A stretch of 42,520 bases of DNA, from NCBI GenBank assembly GCA_964537715.1, contig CAZIAH010000024.1:1-42520 (forward strand), read 5' to 3'. A program made the position numbers and the translations under genes. Under the pieces are notes generated by a model. The model ran no database searches and was not told the DNA's origin. It was given only the letters and a program-made list of their open reading frames with translations. This stretch comes from CAZTZL01 sp964537715 (GTDB lineage: Bacteria > Zhuqueibacterota > QNDG01 > DSAB01). Below are positions 24,652 to 33,820 of this stretch, piece by piece (the first letter of the stretch is position 1; every line of letters begins with the position of its first letter).

Positions 24652-24711
24652 TGTAAAGCATGCTTGACATTAATATACAAAATTATTTTAAGATGTCAAG
24701 TATGTTTTACA
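24652..24711. promoter_or_regulatory. Two mirror-image operators of the XRE regulator
   Basis: TGTAAAGCATGCTTGACAT (24652-24670) and ATGTCAAGTATGTTTTACA (24693-24711) are inverted copies with two mismatches in 19. Each is itself nearly palindromic (TGT-AAGCATGCTT-ACA core). On the minus strand, one covers the -35 of the promoter and the other the start point, so binding would block transcription. Operator status is inferred from position and symmetry. Confidence 0.7.
24672..24699 (-). promoter_or_regulatory. Sigma-70-type promoter of the XRE operon
   Basis: Read on the minus strand: TTGACA (24699-24694), a 16-base spacer, then TATATT (24677-24672). Both boxes are near consensus. The predicted start is about 24665, so the leader before the GTG at 24636 is about 30 bases. 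Operators overlap both ends. Confidence 0.75.
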
Positions 24712-24756
24712 TTTTTTGGAAATTTTTTAGGGTTGGAGAAGAAAGGACACCCCTTT

Positions 24757-24828
24757 CCCTCAGCAGAGCTGAGGATTTCCCCTCAAGGGGAAAAGACACT
24801 CCTCTATCCCGGCTTAAGAATCGCCGGG
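24757..24828. repeat. Triple-hairpin intergenic element
   Basis: In 72 bases there are three palindromes: CCTCAGC/GCTGAGG (24758-24764, 24768-24774), TTTCCCCT/AGGGGAAA (24776-24783, 24786-24793) and CCCGGC/GCCGGG (24808-24813, 24823-24828). The gap between the XRE promoter and the metallophosphoesterase is otherwise unremarkable. It resembles a REP- or MITE-like relic, but I see only one copy here. Reading frames across it are artefacts. Confidence 0.5.
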
Positions 24829-24941
24829 ACAGGCCTAAAGGGGAGATGTAAAAACGAAAATGAGAAAATCCTGGTCGAGCAGAATGGATCTGTGGTTTCA
24901 TATAAAATTTGGATATCTATTACATCAATATGGATAAATAT

Positions 24942-26003
24942 TCAGGACAGTAGTTTGATCCGCGTAAAAATATAATCGAGATGATCCTGCTCGAGGATCA
25001 TCCGATAAAAGGGGGTCTGGCCGAGGCGTTCGGGTTTGTGTTCGTAATGGTCGTAATACTTTTTTCTGCGCCTTTTATCGAACCAGTGCACGAGCAAAAT
25101 CTCATCTCCTATGATTTCTATAGCGGTGATGCCGCGTTTCCCGATGCCGCATCCCGAGTTAAAAGTACAGGGAATCGCGAGTGTGCTGTCATAGAGGCTG
25201 CTTCGCATTCCGGTTTTCCATTCTTTTTTGGAGGTTCGTTTGAGTTCCTCTTTATAAATGATAATATCCTTTTCGATTACTTTTTTTTCTTTTTGACCGG
25301 CTTCACTGTACTGGCGGCAGAGTTGTTCGATTTTAAATTTCAGAAAATCGATTTTCGACAGGGATTCGAACAGAGGGCGGTGCGTATGCCCGATGATGGA
25401 TATGATCTTGTTCCGATTGGAAAACTGATAGACCCGCTTTTCGATTCGATACCGTTTTTCACTGTCGTATGCTGGGGACCGGTTTCTAATGTGCAGTGGG
25501 TTCATGAGATATTTCAGCATGAATTCGGCAACGGCATTATAATTTTCATAAAAAGGTGAGGCCTGATGGCCGTGAAAGATCAGGATAGAATGACCTTTGT
25601 AACTGAATTGAAGAGCCGGGTGAAGATGAAATTCTCTTTCGGTTTCCGGCAATAGAAGCAGGTTGTAATCGTGATTTCCGATGATTTTGTAAAACCGGTT
25701 TTTTCTATCGAATTCGTGGAAAAGATCGTAAACTGGCTGCCAGTATGTGTGGATTTGTTTCAGGGAGAAACGCTGGAGTTCTTCGATGTCGCCGTTCAGG
25801 ATCATTTCATAATCATGATCGAGATAATAATCCTTCAGCATGGTTCTAAACAGGGAGCCGTTCTTTAAAAAATCGTCCCGGCCCTTGCCGTTGCCCATAT
25901 GCAAATCGCTAAGGATGACGATGCGCGATTTTTTCGGAAGTTTTCGGACAGGCGTCCATTCGAAAAGCCGGTTTAAATTTTTTTCGATCGATTTTTCACT
26001 CAT
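24942..26003 (-). CDS. Calcineurin-like metallophosphoesterase
   Basis: A 353-residue phosphoesterase with the five metal-site blocks: VILSDLHMG, ILNGDIEEL, IIGNHDYN, LIFHGHQ and IIGHTHRPL. It has no signal peptide and no clear membrane helix. The fold is that of UDP-2,3-diacylglucosamine hydrolases and general phosphatases, but the Lys/Tyr-rich insertion at about 225-260 is not typical of LpxH. The substrate cannot be assigned. It is transcribed away from the radical SAM gene, with about 260 bases between their starts. Confidence 0.9.
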   Translation of the reverse strand: MSEKSIEKNLNRLFEWTPVRKLPKKSRIVILSDLHMGNGKGRDDFLKNGSLFRTMLKDYYLDHDYEMILNGDIEELQRFSLKQIHTYWQPVYDLFHEFDRKNRFYKIIGNHDYNLLLLPETEREFHLHPALQFSYKGHSILIFHGHQASPFYENYNAVAEFMLKYLMNPLHIRNRSPAYDSEKRYRIEKRVYQFSNRNKIISIIGHTHRPLFESLSKIDFLKFKIEQLCRQYSEAGQKEKKVIEKDIIIYKEELKRTSKKEWKTGMRSSLYDSTLAIPCTFNSGCGIGKRGITAIEIIGDEILLVHWFDKRRRKKYYDHYEHKPERLGQTPFYRMILEQDHLDYIFTRIKLLS

Positions 26004-26178
26004 ACTGTATCCGATTCTGCTTCGGGGTCATTATTCAATATCAAATCTGTTCCTAATGTTATCCACGATATACGTCTTGGATATCATGGATGTATCTTTT
26101 CATCTCTGTTTTCGTAGACTATCAAAATATAAGGGGAAGCAGAAAAATAGTCAATTATAAATTTGCCCAAAAATTTTC

Positions 26179-26207
26179 TTGACATTTTTAAATATTTTAA
26201 GCAATAT
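26179..26207 (+). promoter_or_regulatory. Candidate promoter of the radical SAM gene
   Basis: TTGACA (26179-26184), a 17-base AT-rich spacer and CAATAT (26202-26207) form a plausible sigma-70 promoter about 60 bases before the ATG at 26267. The -35 box is perfect; the -10 is weaker than consensus. Confidence 0.5.
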
Positions 26208-26266
26208 AAAAGTTCAATTTTACAAATGGATGAAATTATGAATAATATTGTGTCAGGAAGGCTAAA

Positions 26267-27349
26267 ATGAAGCTAAAAAATCCTTTCAGCATACGACTGC
26301 ACAAGGCATTAATTATTTTCTTTCTCAATGCCGTGAAAAAAAGTCTCAACAATCCCGGTCAGGCAATTCAGTTTTTTAAAACCGTGCGGTGTTTTTATCA
26401 ATCGGCCCGTCGGAGAGCCATGTGGGAAAAAGAGGGGATACAAGTTCCGGCGATTATTATCTACAGCATTACACAGAGGTGCAATCTTAATTGCAAAGGT
26501 TGCTATGCCCAGGCGTTGCACCCGAATCCAGATGGAGAAATGAGCAGAGAAGAAGTTGAAAAATTCATCCAGGAGGCCAGTGATCTGGGTGTTTCCTTTT
26601 TTGTGGTGGCCGGAGGAGAACCGTTCATTCGCGAAAATTTCCTCGATATTACCGAGGCCCATCCGGAAATCATTTTTCTGGTTTTTACCAATGGCATGCT
26701 GATCAACGATCAAACAATTCAAAGGCTGAAACGGCAAAGGAATGTCGTCCCGCTCATCAGTATCGAGGGATACCGAGAAGAAACCGATGAAAGACGGGGA
26801 AAAGGAGTCTATCAGTCCATTCTTGATCTCTCTAAAAAACTTCGTGAAAACCGTATTTTCTTTGGAACATCGGTGACCCTGACGAGAAAAACATTTCCGC
26901 TATTGACGGGCCCTGACTTTGTCCGGAAACATGTCGAAGTAGGAAGCCAATTTTTTCTTTATATCGAATATACAGCTATTCAGGAAGGGACCGGGGACTG
27001 GATTATCACACTCGAACAAAGAAGCCAGTTGATGTCTCTCATGAAAAGTTATCAGGCCAGATGGCCGGCGCTTTTTATGGCGGTTCCGGGAGGAGAGGCG
27101 GAAGTCGGAGGGTGCCTGGCCGCAGGCCGGGGTTTCGTTCACGTCAATGCGAACGGAAATCTGGAACCCTGTCCGTTCGCGCCTTTTTCGGACCGCAATG
27201 TCCGGGAGATCGGGCTCAAGGAAGCGCTCCAGTCCGATTTGCTTTCGACAATCCGTCAATATCCCGAAGAGTTGATACCAGCAGAAGGCGGCTGCGTTCT
27301 CTGGAAGAAACGGGAATGGGTGAAATCTTTGATGGAGAGGAAGGTGTAA
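26267..27349 (+). CDS. Radical SAM protein
   Basis: A 360-residue radical SAM enzyme. The iron-sulfur motif CNLNCKGC is at residues 72-79, followed by the GGEPF motif near residue 106 that binds SAM. Other strands (LVFTNGMLI, VPLISIEGYREETD) fit the radical SAM barrel. The C-terminal part has three further cysteines (GGCLAAGRG, EPCPF, GGCVLWKK), suggesting a SPASM-like extension or a partial auxiliary cluster site. A hydrophobic stretch near residues 14-22 could associate with the membrane. Substrate unknown: SPASM proteins mature peptides or modify enzymes, and no candidate peptide lies beside it. Confidence 0.9.
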   Translation: MKLKNPFSIRLHKALIIFFLNAVKKSLNNPGQAIQFFKTVRCFYQSARRRAMWEKEGIQVPAIIIYSITQRCNLNCKGCYAQALHPNPDGEMSREEVEKFIQEASDLGVSFFVVAGGEPFIRENFLDITEAHPEIIFLVFTNGMLINDQTIQRLKRQRNVVPLISIEGYREETDERRGKGVYQSILDLSKKLRENRIFFGTSVTLTRKTFPLLTGPDFVRKHVEVGSQFFLYIEYTAIQEGTGDWIITLEQRSQLMSLMKSYQARWPALFMAVPGGEAEVGGCLAAGRGFVHVNANGNLEPCPFAPFSDRNVREIGLKEALQSDLLSTIRQYPEELIPAEGGCVLWKKREWVKSLMERKV

Positions 27350-27351
27350 AG

Positions 27352-27419
27352 ACGGAGAACGGAAACCGGAAAATGGAGACCGGGGACCGAAGAAAGGGAA
27401 ATAGAGAAGGGGTAATGGG
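27352..27419. repeat. Purine-rich word-like repeat (type B)
   Basis: Directly after the radical SAM stop, the top strand is almost all purine, with repeated near-copies such as GGAGAACGGAAACCGG and GGAGACCGGGGACCG. This stretch and the type A repeat at 27464-27544 together fill most of the 283-base gap before the glycosyltransferase. Non-coding. Confidence 0.45.
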
Positions 27420-27463
27420 AGAGGATGCTCGATGCTAAATGATTTTATCTGTTAGATCTTATT

Positions 27464-27544
27464 CATTGAACATCGAGCACTTAACACTTCACATTGAGCA
27501 ACTATAATTTTAAGTGTTTGATGCTCAATCCTCAATGTTCAATG
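27464..27544. repeat. Word-like intergenic repeat (type A, inverted)
   Basis: CATTGAACATCGAGCAC at the left end (27464) and the reverse complement of GCTCAATCCTCAATGTTCAATG at the right end (27544) match imperfectly, giving a long potential hairpin. The arms use the same words as the repeat at 19122-19158 (CATTGAACAT, CATTGAGCA). No coding frame crosses it. Confidence 0.55.
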
Positions 27545-27632
27545 AAACATGATTATACATTATTGGAATTCACCCTTCAGAGTTTCATCGAATGGGAGGT
27601 AAAGTCTGAATGCTAAAATCTAAGGGCTCAAT

Positions 27633-28739
27633 ATGAGAGTCATTCAATCGTGTGGTTCCAGATCGTGGGGCGGTCTTGAAATGCAAACACTTAAAACGGC
27701 TATCGGGCTGAAAGAGCGGGGTCTGGACGTGATTCTGTTTTGTGCAAAAGGTTCGCGGCTGGAAAGTGAAGGTATCAAAAATCATCTTGTAGTTCGTCCC
27801 GTTTTTGATGCTGAGGGGAAAACGTTTCCGTCAATAAAAAAAACCAAGGCATTCTTGAAAAATTTTCCCGTGGATGTGATTCATACCCATTTGTCCCACG
27901 ACTTGCAGATGCTCGTTCCCGCCATGCAAATGACTAAGTCGAAAGCTCGACTTTTTCTTACCAAGCGTATGGCCAGCGGTGTGAAGAAAAAAGATCTGCT
28001 TCATCGCTATCTTTATCATCGACTCGAACGGATATTTGCTATTTCGAGTTATATCCGGCAGAGTGTGCTGAATACTTGTCCGGTTCCTGAAGAAAAGGTC
28101 GAGTTGCTTCATAATGGAATCGATTTAAATCTCTTCGATCCAAAAATGTACGATCGGGAAACCATTCGTAAAGAAATCGGATTGGATGCAGAAAGCATTG
28201 TTATCGGTATGGCAGGCCGTTTTTCTCCGGGCAAAGGACATCGGGAGTTTTTTCTGGCTGCGAAGATGATTATGGAGAATATCAAACAACAGGTTCAGTT
28301 TCTTGTGGTTGGTGGTCCGAGTTATGGAGAAGAAGAATATTATCGGCAGATTGTAAATCTGGCAAAAAAAATTATCAATAATCAAAGTCTTGTGCTTACC
28401 GGATTTCGTTCGGATATGGTAAGAATGATGAAGGCAATGGATGTTTTGGCTTTTCCGTCCCGCGAAGAATCGCTGGGAAATATTATTCTCGAATCGATGG
28501 CCATGGGAGTACCGGTGGTGGCTTGCCGGAGTGGGGGGGTTCCGGATATCATTCTTGACGGTGAAACCGGATTTCTTGTTCTACCAGGACATGTTGAACC
28601 ACTGGCCGAGAAATTGATGCAGTACATACAAAGTGCGGAATTAAGAAAGCGACACGGAACAGCAGGCAGAAAGCGGATCAAGACAAAATTTAATTTTAAA
28701 ACTTATCTCGATACACTGATTAGGTACTATTCTCTATAA
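27633..28739 (+). CDS. Group 1 (GT4-type) glycosyltransferase
   Basis: A 368-residue GT-B glycosyltransferase. The N-terminal domain begins MRVIQSCGSRSWGGLEMQTLKTAIGL with the usual GG-turn. The C-terminal donor domain has VELLHNGIDLNLFDP, VIGMAGRFSPGKGHREF, VLAFPSREESLGNIILESMAMGVPVVACRSGG and PDIILDGETGFLV, the typical E-x7-E type motif. It lies apart from the main polysaccharide cluster but in the same orientation. Substrate not assignable. Confidence 0.92.
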   Translation: MRVIQSCGSRSWGGLEMQTLKTAIGLKERGLDVILFCAKGSRLESEGIKNHLVVRPVFDAEGKTFPSIKKTKAFLKNFPVDVIHTHLSHDLQMLVPAMQMTKSKARLFLTKRMASGVKKKDLLHRYLYHRLERIFAISSYIRQSVLNTCPVPEEKVELLHNGIDLNLFDPKMYDRETIRKEIGLDAESIVIGMAGRFSPGKGHREFFLAAKMIMENIKQQVQFLVVGGPSYGEEEYYRQIVNLAKKIINNQSLVLTGFRSDMVRMMKAMDVLAFPSREESLGNIILESMAMGVPVVACRSGGVPDIILDGETGFLVLPGHVEPLAEKLMQYIQSAELRKRHGTAGRKRIKTKFNFKTYLDTLIRYYSL

Positions 28740-29000
28740 CTATTTTCGAATATGTTTTCTTCTTTATTGGAAAGTTTGGTTTCAATCCCCCCAAAAAATC
28801 TCCGATTGTTTTTTTCCCTTGCTTAAGAAGAAATCATTCATTATAATTAAATAAAGAAGAGACCGGAACAGTACAACCGATTTTTTAGGTAGACAGAGCC
28901 ATTGGACAAACATTTCTTGCTTTAGTTATTTTGACTTTTTTATTTTATCCACATACGATCTTTTTAATCGGTTCTTAAATTGTATTTATCAATAAATATT
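28740..29000. other. AT-rich non-coding gap, 5' part
   Basis: This part of the 477-base gap between the glycosyltransferase and the first PAS kinase has no credible coding frame, tRNA or hairpin terminator. It is AT-rich with several T-runs. The remaining 216 bases hold the promoter and a long leader. Confidence 0.6.
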
Positions 29001-29029
29001 CTGACAATATATGTTTATAGACGTATAAT
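29001..29029 (+). promoter_or_regulatory. Promoter of the PAS kinase genes
   Basis: CTGACA (29001-29006), a 17-base spacer and a perfect TATAAT (29024-29029). The ATG of the first kinase is 188 bases downstream, giving a leader of about 180 bases, in which TCTCAAT and ATTGAGA (about 29078-29101) can form a seven-base stem. Confidence 0.65.
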
Positions 29030-29216
29030 AGTCATATTACCAATGAACCGAATCTGAAAAACTGCTTTTCGTGGTTCCTCTCAATACAAAGATGGATTGA
29101 GAATCGTAAAATAACAGCAACAATTGAACAGACAATGATTGATTCAAATTATCCAATTTGTGTATCCGATTAATTCCTACGGCTGACCACACGAATCATT
29201 AAACGGAGCTTGATAA

Positions 29217-31871
29217 ATGAAGGATGAAAAAAGGACAAAACAGGAACTCATTGGTGAATTGAAAAAATTACGAAAAGAAATCGATCATCTCAAGAATAAT
29301 GAGAAAGAGAAAAAATTTTTAAAGAACACACTCATGGAATTTGGGGAGAGATACAAAGCATTTTATGACAGTAATACTTGCTGTTTGTTTGTTCACGATT
29401 TTGAGGGTCAACTCTTGGATGCGAATCAGGCTGCTCTGGATTTGATCGGTTATCGAAAGAACGAGATTAGTTCTCTTAAATTGGATGAGTATCAGCTGTC
29501 AAGGGCTCGGCGGGAAGTCGAGGAGATTGTCAAACATGGGTATCAAAAGGAATCTGCCGAGTTCAAAATTCGAAAAAAGAATGGTAAGTTTATCTGGATA
29601 AATGTTATAGGTTCTCTCATTTATAAGGAAGGGAAGCCGTACGCGATTCAAGGAATTGCCCAGGATATAACCGACAAGAAGAAGGTAAGCCTTGAACACC
29701 ATCGCAGCCATGATATTCTGATGCGCATTATTGAAACAGGCCCTGCTGGTATTGTGATGATGAACCGCGAAGGGAAGATCACATTTGCCAATGCGAAGGC
29801 AGAGAAAGTATTGGGTATTTCAAAGTATCAAACCACCGACCAAAGCAATCATGATTTTCAATGGCGGGTTGCCGATTATAACGGGAATTCATTCATGGAT
29901 AATGCACTGTTTTTTGAACGGGTGATTAAAACGGGGAAATCAATATACAATGTCATGCATGAAATTCGATCACCAGACAAAAATCTTGTTATACTTTCAG
30001 TGAATGCTATTCCGATCTTTGATGAGATGGGTAAAGTGGATGGTGTGGTGGCTACGATTGAAGATATGACCAAACAGAAACAGGTAGAGGAGAATTTGAG
30101 GGAAAGCCAGAAACATCTGGAAATGGCTTTGGAGAGCGGCAAAGCTGACAGCTGGGAAATGAATTTGATTACAGGGGATTTTTTCTATACGAAAAGATGG
30201 ACGAGAATGCTGGGTTACGATTCTCACGAAATTGAACAGAAGCTCGATACGATTTCAAAACTCATTCATAAAGAAGATTCGCTGAATCATTATAAAAATC
30301 TAAAAGCCTATATCGATGGAAAAACAACGATTTATGAAACAGAGTATCGTGTTCGGAAAAAAAATGGGGAATGGCTGTGGGTTTTTTCGAGGGGCGAGGC
30401 TATCGAGTGGGACAGGATGGGAAAGCCTGTCCGTTTGCTCGGAACCACTTTTGATATTACGGAAATAAAAAAGGCGGAAGAGGCATTAAAACAGGAAAGA
30501 GACAAGGCCCAGCAGTATCTCGATGTCGCTGGCGTGATGTTGCTTTTAGTGGATAAAGATCAAAATGTTGTTTTAATCAATAAAAAGGGATGTGAACTGC
30601 TTGGATATACAGAGCAGGAAATCATCGGCAAAAACTGGTTTGATCATTTCATACCGAAGACAGATCAATCCAAAGTGAAAGAAAATTTTTATAAAATTCT
30701 CTCAGGGACTTTTGAGGCACCTGAATATTTTGAAAATCCGATTATCAGTAAAAACGGCGATAAGCGTATGATTGCCTGGCACAATACGGTTATCAAAGAC
30801 AAATCAGGCAATATAGTTGGAACCTTGAGTTCAGGTGAAGATATTACAGAACGAAAAAGGGCTGAGAAAGCGCTGGCACAATCTGAAATGCAATATCGGA
30901 CCACACTGGATGCCATGGCGGATGCGATTCATGTTGTGGATACGAAATTACGTTTTGTACTGATGAACTCCGTTCTGATTGAGTGGAATCGGGAATCGGG
31001 TCTGAATACTGATGTGATTGGGCGTCCCATGTTTGATGTTCTCACCTATATTCCAAAGAAGGTAAAAAATGAATACAAATCTGTGATTCAATCGGGAAAG
31101 ACGATGATTACCGAAGAATCTTTTGTTATCGGAGATAGAAAATACATTACCGAGATGAAAAAGATACCGATCTTGGAAAATGAAAAAGTCACACATGTTT
31201 TGACTGTACTTCGGGATATTACGGATCAGAAGAAAACGGAAGAACAGATTAAAAAAAGCTTGCAGGAAAAGGAAATTCTTCTCAAGGAGATTCACCATCG
31301 TGTGAAGAACAATCTGCAAGTGATCATTAGTCTGCTTAATCTTCAGGCAGACAAGTTGAAGGATAAGGCTTCCATCGAAGCATTCAATGAAGCCAATAAC
31401 CGAATTTATTCCATGGCTCTGGTTCATGAGCAGTTATATCAATCCGAAGATTTCGCAACGATTCATATTAAAGAATTTATTGAAACGATGATAGATAAGT
31501 TATATCATACCTATTCCGCAGTGAATCGTATTAATCTGGATTTGAAACTCGCAGACATCGGATTGGGAATTACAACAGCCATCCCCTGCGGCCTGATATT
31601 AAATGAACTGGTATCAAATGCTTTGAAACACGGATTTCCCGGTCAGAAAAAAGGGATGATTCGGATTTCTTTTCGATTGTTAAAAAATCAGCGTTGTAAA
31701 TTGATTGTCGAGGATGATGGAATTGGAATTCCCGAGACATTGGATATAAAACGTACAAAGTCTCTGGGGATGCAGTTGGTAAATATACTTGTCGAACAGA
31801 TTGATGGAAAAATAGTTCTGGATCGAAAACAGGGAACACGTTTCATACTCACATTCAAACCAAAAGATTAA
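29217..31871 (+). CDS. Multi-PAS sensor histidine kinase, HisKA_2 type (first of a tandem pair)
   Basis: An 884-residue soluble histidine kinase with no membrane helix. After a short coiled-coil start (MKDEKRTKQELIGELKKL) there are about five PAS/PAC units (about residues 40-155, 165-290, 295-420, 430-545, 550-670), each ending in a PAC-like GxxxDITE/K motif. The kinase core begins with EIHHRVKNNLQVIISLLNLQA near residue 690, the HisKA_2 phosphoacceptor, then LILNELVSNALKHGFP (N box), IVEDDGIGIP (G1), and SLGMQLVNILVEQIDG. No response regulator or other partner is adjacent. The gene 77 bases downstream encodes a close relative. Confidence 0.92.
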   Translation: MKDEKRTKQELIGELKKLRKEIDHLKNNEKEKKFLKNTLMEFGERYKAFYDSNTCCLFVHDFEGQLLDANQAALDLIGYRKNEISSLKLDEYQLSRARREVEEIVKHGYQKESAEFKIRKKNGKFIWINVIGSLIYKEGKPYAIQGIAQDITDKKKVSLEHHRSHDILMRIIETGPAGIVMMNREGKITFANAKAEKVLGISKYQTTDQSNHDFQWRVADYNGNSFMDNALFFERVIKTGKSIYNVMHEIRSPDKNLVILSVNAIPIFDEMGKVDGVVATIEDMTKQKQVEENLRESQKHLEMALESGKADSWEMNLITGDFFYTKRWTRMLGYDSHEIEQKLDTISKLIHKEDSLNHYKNLKAYIDGKTTIYETEYRVRKKNGEWLWVFSRGEAIEWDRMGKPVRLLGTTFDITEIKKAEEALKQERDKAQQYLDVAGVMLLLVDKDQNVVLINKKGCELLGYTEQEIIGKNWFDHFIPKTDQSKVKENFYKILSGTFEAPEYFENPIISKNGDKRMIAWHNTVIKDKSGNIVGTLSSGEDITERKRAEKALAQSEMQYRTTLDAMADAIHVVDTKLRFVLMNSVLIEWNRESGLNTDVIGRPMFDVLTYIPKKVKNEYKSVIQSGKTMITEESFVIGDRKYITEMKKIPILENEKVTHVLTVLRDITDQKKTEEQIKKSLQEKEILLKEIHHRVKNNLQVIISLLNLQADKLKDKASIEAFNEANNRIYSMALVHEQLYQSEDFATIHIKEFIETMIDKLYHTYSAVNRINLDLKLADIGLGITTAIPCGLILNELVSNALKHGFPGQKKGMIRISFRLLKNQRCKLIVEDDGIGIPETLDIKRTKSLGMQLVNILVEQIDGKIVLDRKQGTRFILTFKPKD

Positions 31872-31948
31872 ATCTCGCATTCAATTCGATTTGGAGGTTA
31901 AGTTTCATCGGGGTGGTTTAAAAGGTTCTCTTTCAGGAGTTTTTGATA

Positions 31949-33820
31949 ATGAAAGATGAGAAAGAAACCAAAAAACAACTTATAGAAGAACTCCAGGATA
32001 TTCGAAGGCAGTTTTCCGAAATTCAAGTTTATCAGACAAAGATAAACTTGTCTCAAAAATCCAAAAATGAATATAACGAAATGTTGCATTTGTTCTTCAA
32101 ATGCAGCAACGATATGGTATTTATTTATCAACTTGATGATGCTGGTTCCCCGGGAAAGTTTATCGAGGCAAACAATGTGGCCTGTGAAAAATTGGGCTAC
32201 ACGCATGACGAGTTATTGAATATGACTCCATTTGATATTGATTCGGCCATCACGCTGAATCCCTCCGTCAGAAAACAGGATCGTTTTTACGCCCGAAAAA
32301 GATTTTTATACGAAACAGAGCACATCACAAAAAATGGGAATCACATTCCGGTGGAAATCAATGCCAGAATATTCAAGCATCAGGGAAGATCTCTTGTTTT
32401 TACTATCGTACGTGATATTTCCGAAAGAAGAAGAACGGAAGTGGCTTTGAGGGAAAGTGAAGAAAAATACCGTTCGCTTGTTGAGTTTCATCAATGCCCC
32501 ATATATCTGGTCGATAAGAATCTATACTATCTTTTTGCAAACAAAATGTATCGCAAAAGGATGGGAATACAAAAACAAAGTGATATTATTGGTAAAGCCT
32601 ATTCCGATTTTCATTCAGCGAAAAATACACGGACATTTAAAAATAAGGTCAAAGAATTGGCCGAATCGGGTACGCCGCTTCATTATGAGTATCAGAGCGA
32701 CCGGGATGGAAGAAAATTTTTAAGGACATTGAGTCCCGTCAAAAATCCCGTTACCGGGATGGTCTATGCAGCTACTGTCATTTCAATCGATATTACCGAC
32801 CTGAAGAATACAGAGGAAGCGTTGAGGCAGAGCGAGACAAGATATCGTAGCTTTGTCGATCGGGCCAATGACGGGATTGTCATTATTTTCAAAGAACGCG
32901 TTGTCTATGCAAATGAACGGGCGGCAAAACTGCTTGGTTACAAAATTGAGGATGCATTAAATCAACCCATCGCCCGTTTTATCCCGCGTCCGTATCGACA
33001 AATGTTGATGGACCGTTATAGAAAACGCATACACGGAGAGCGTGTTCCATCAATTTATGAAACTGAACTTTTAAACGCAGACAGTAGTCATGTTCAGGTT
33101 GAGATCAATGCGGCGCTGATACCCTATGACGGTAATGTTGCCAGTATGCTTATTATTCGGGATATTACCGAGCGGAAAAAAATTGAAAAACAGATTCAGA
33201 CATCGCTTCGGGAAAAGGAAATTTTACTTCAGGAAATCCATCACCGTGTAAAGAACAATTTTCAGGTGATCATGAGTTTAATGAATTTGCAGGCCGGTCA
33301 GACAAAAGATTCGGCAACACAGCAATTGTGCAGGGAGCATAATTTCCGCATTCGGTCGATGGCACTTGTTCATGAAAAACTCTATCAGTCGGAAGATTTC
33401 TCAACCATCAATTATAAAGAATATGTGGAAGATATGGTCCGGGAACTCTCCAGATCCTACAGAGTCTCCTACGACGTCAAATTGCATTTTGAAATTGGTG
33501 ATGTCTCGCTCGGCCTTTCGATGGCAATTCCTTGCGGGTTGATTTTAAATGAATTGGTGTCGAACACTTTGAAATATGCATTCCCCGAAAATCGGAAAGG
33601 CAATATCCGGGTCATTTTTCACCTGAGAAAAGACCGCAAGTACGAACTGATTGTTCAAGATGATGGTGTAGGTCTTCCACCTGAACTTGATTTTGATAAA
33701 ACCAGATCCATGGGGCTTTATCTCGTTAAACTTTTGACGAAACAGATCGGAGGTACGGTAAGACTGAATCGAAAGGAAGGAACCTCGTTTAAAATTGTTT
33801 TCCCGGAACATGTTTCTTAG
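31949..33820 (+). CDS. Multi-PAS sensor histidine kinase, HisKA_2 type (second of a tandem pair)
   Basis: A 623-residue soluble kinase with about three PAS/PAC units (about residues 45-165, 175-290, 295-410). The HisKA_2 core begins EIHHRVKNNFQVIMSLMNLQAGQ near residue 430, then SMALVHEKLYQSEDFSTI, LILNELVSNTLKYAFPE, IVQDDGVGLP and SMGLYLVKLLTKQIGG. I choose ATG 31949 over an upstream TTG because CAGGAG is ten bases upstream, and MKDEKETKKQLIEEL then matches the start of the first kinase. The kinase cores are clear paralogues and the PAS number differs, so the pair arose by duplication and domain loss or gain. Confidence 0.92.
   Translation: MKDEKETKKQLIEELQDIRRQFSEIQVYQTKINLSQKSKNEYNEMLHLFFKCSNDMVFIYQLDDAGSPGKFIEANNVACEKLGYTHDELLNMTPFDIDSAITLNPSVRKQDRFYARKRFLYETEHITKNGNHIPVEINARIFKHQGRSLVFTIVRDISERRRTEVALRESEEKYRSLVEFHQCPIYLVDKNLYYLFANKMYRKRMGIQKQSDIIGKAYSDFHSAKNTRTFKNKVKELAESGTPLHYEYQSDRDGRKFLRTLSPVKNPVTGMVYAATVISIDITDLKNTEEALRQSETRYRSFVDRANDGIVIIFKERVVYANERAAKLLGYKIEDALNQPIARFIPRPYRQMLMDRYRKRIHGERVPSIYETELLNADSSHVQVEINAALIPYDGNVASMLIIRDITERKKIEKQIQTSLREKEILLQEIHHRVKNNFQVIMSLMNLQAGQTKDSATQQLCREHNFRIRSMALVHEKLYQSEDFSTINYKEYVEDMVRELSRSYRVSYDVKLHFEIGDVSLGLSMAIPCGLILNELVSNTLKYAFPENRKGNIRVIFHLRKDRKYELIVQDDGVGLPPELDFDKTRSMGLYLVKLLTKQIGGTVRLNRKEGTSFKIVFPEHVS

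Noticed and set aside
24406..24975. Plus-strand reading frames across the XRE gene and the hairpin element
   Set aside because: They are antisense to a clear regulator or run through palindromes, with no credible start or family similarity.
27061..27438. Open frame of 125 codons over the 3' end of the radical SAM gene
   Set aside because: Its first part is out of frame with a well-supported gene and its tail is the purine-rich repeat, which is Arg/Glu/Gly-coding by composition only.
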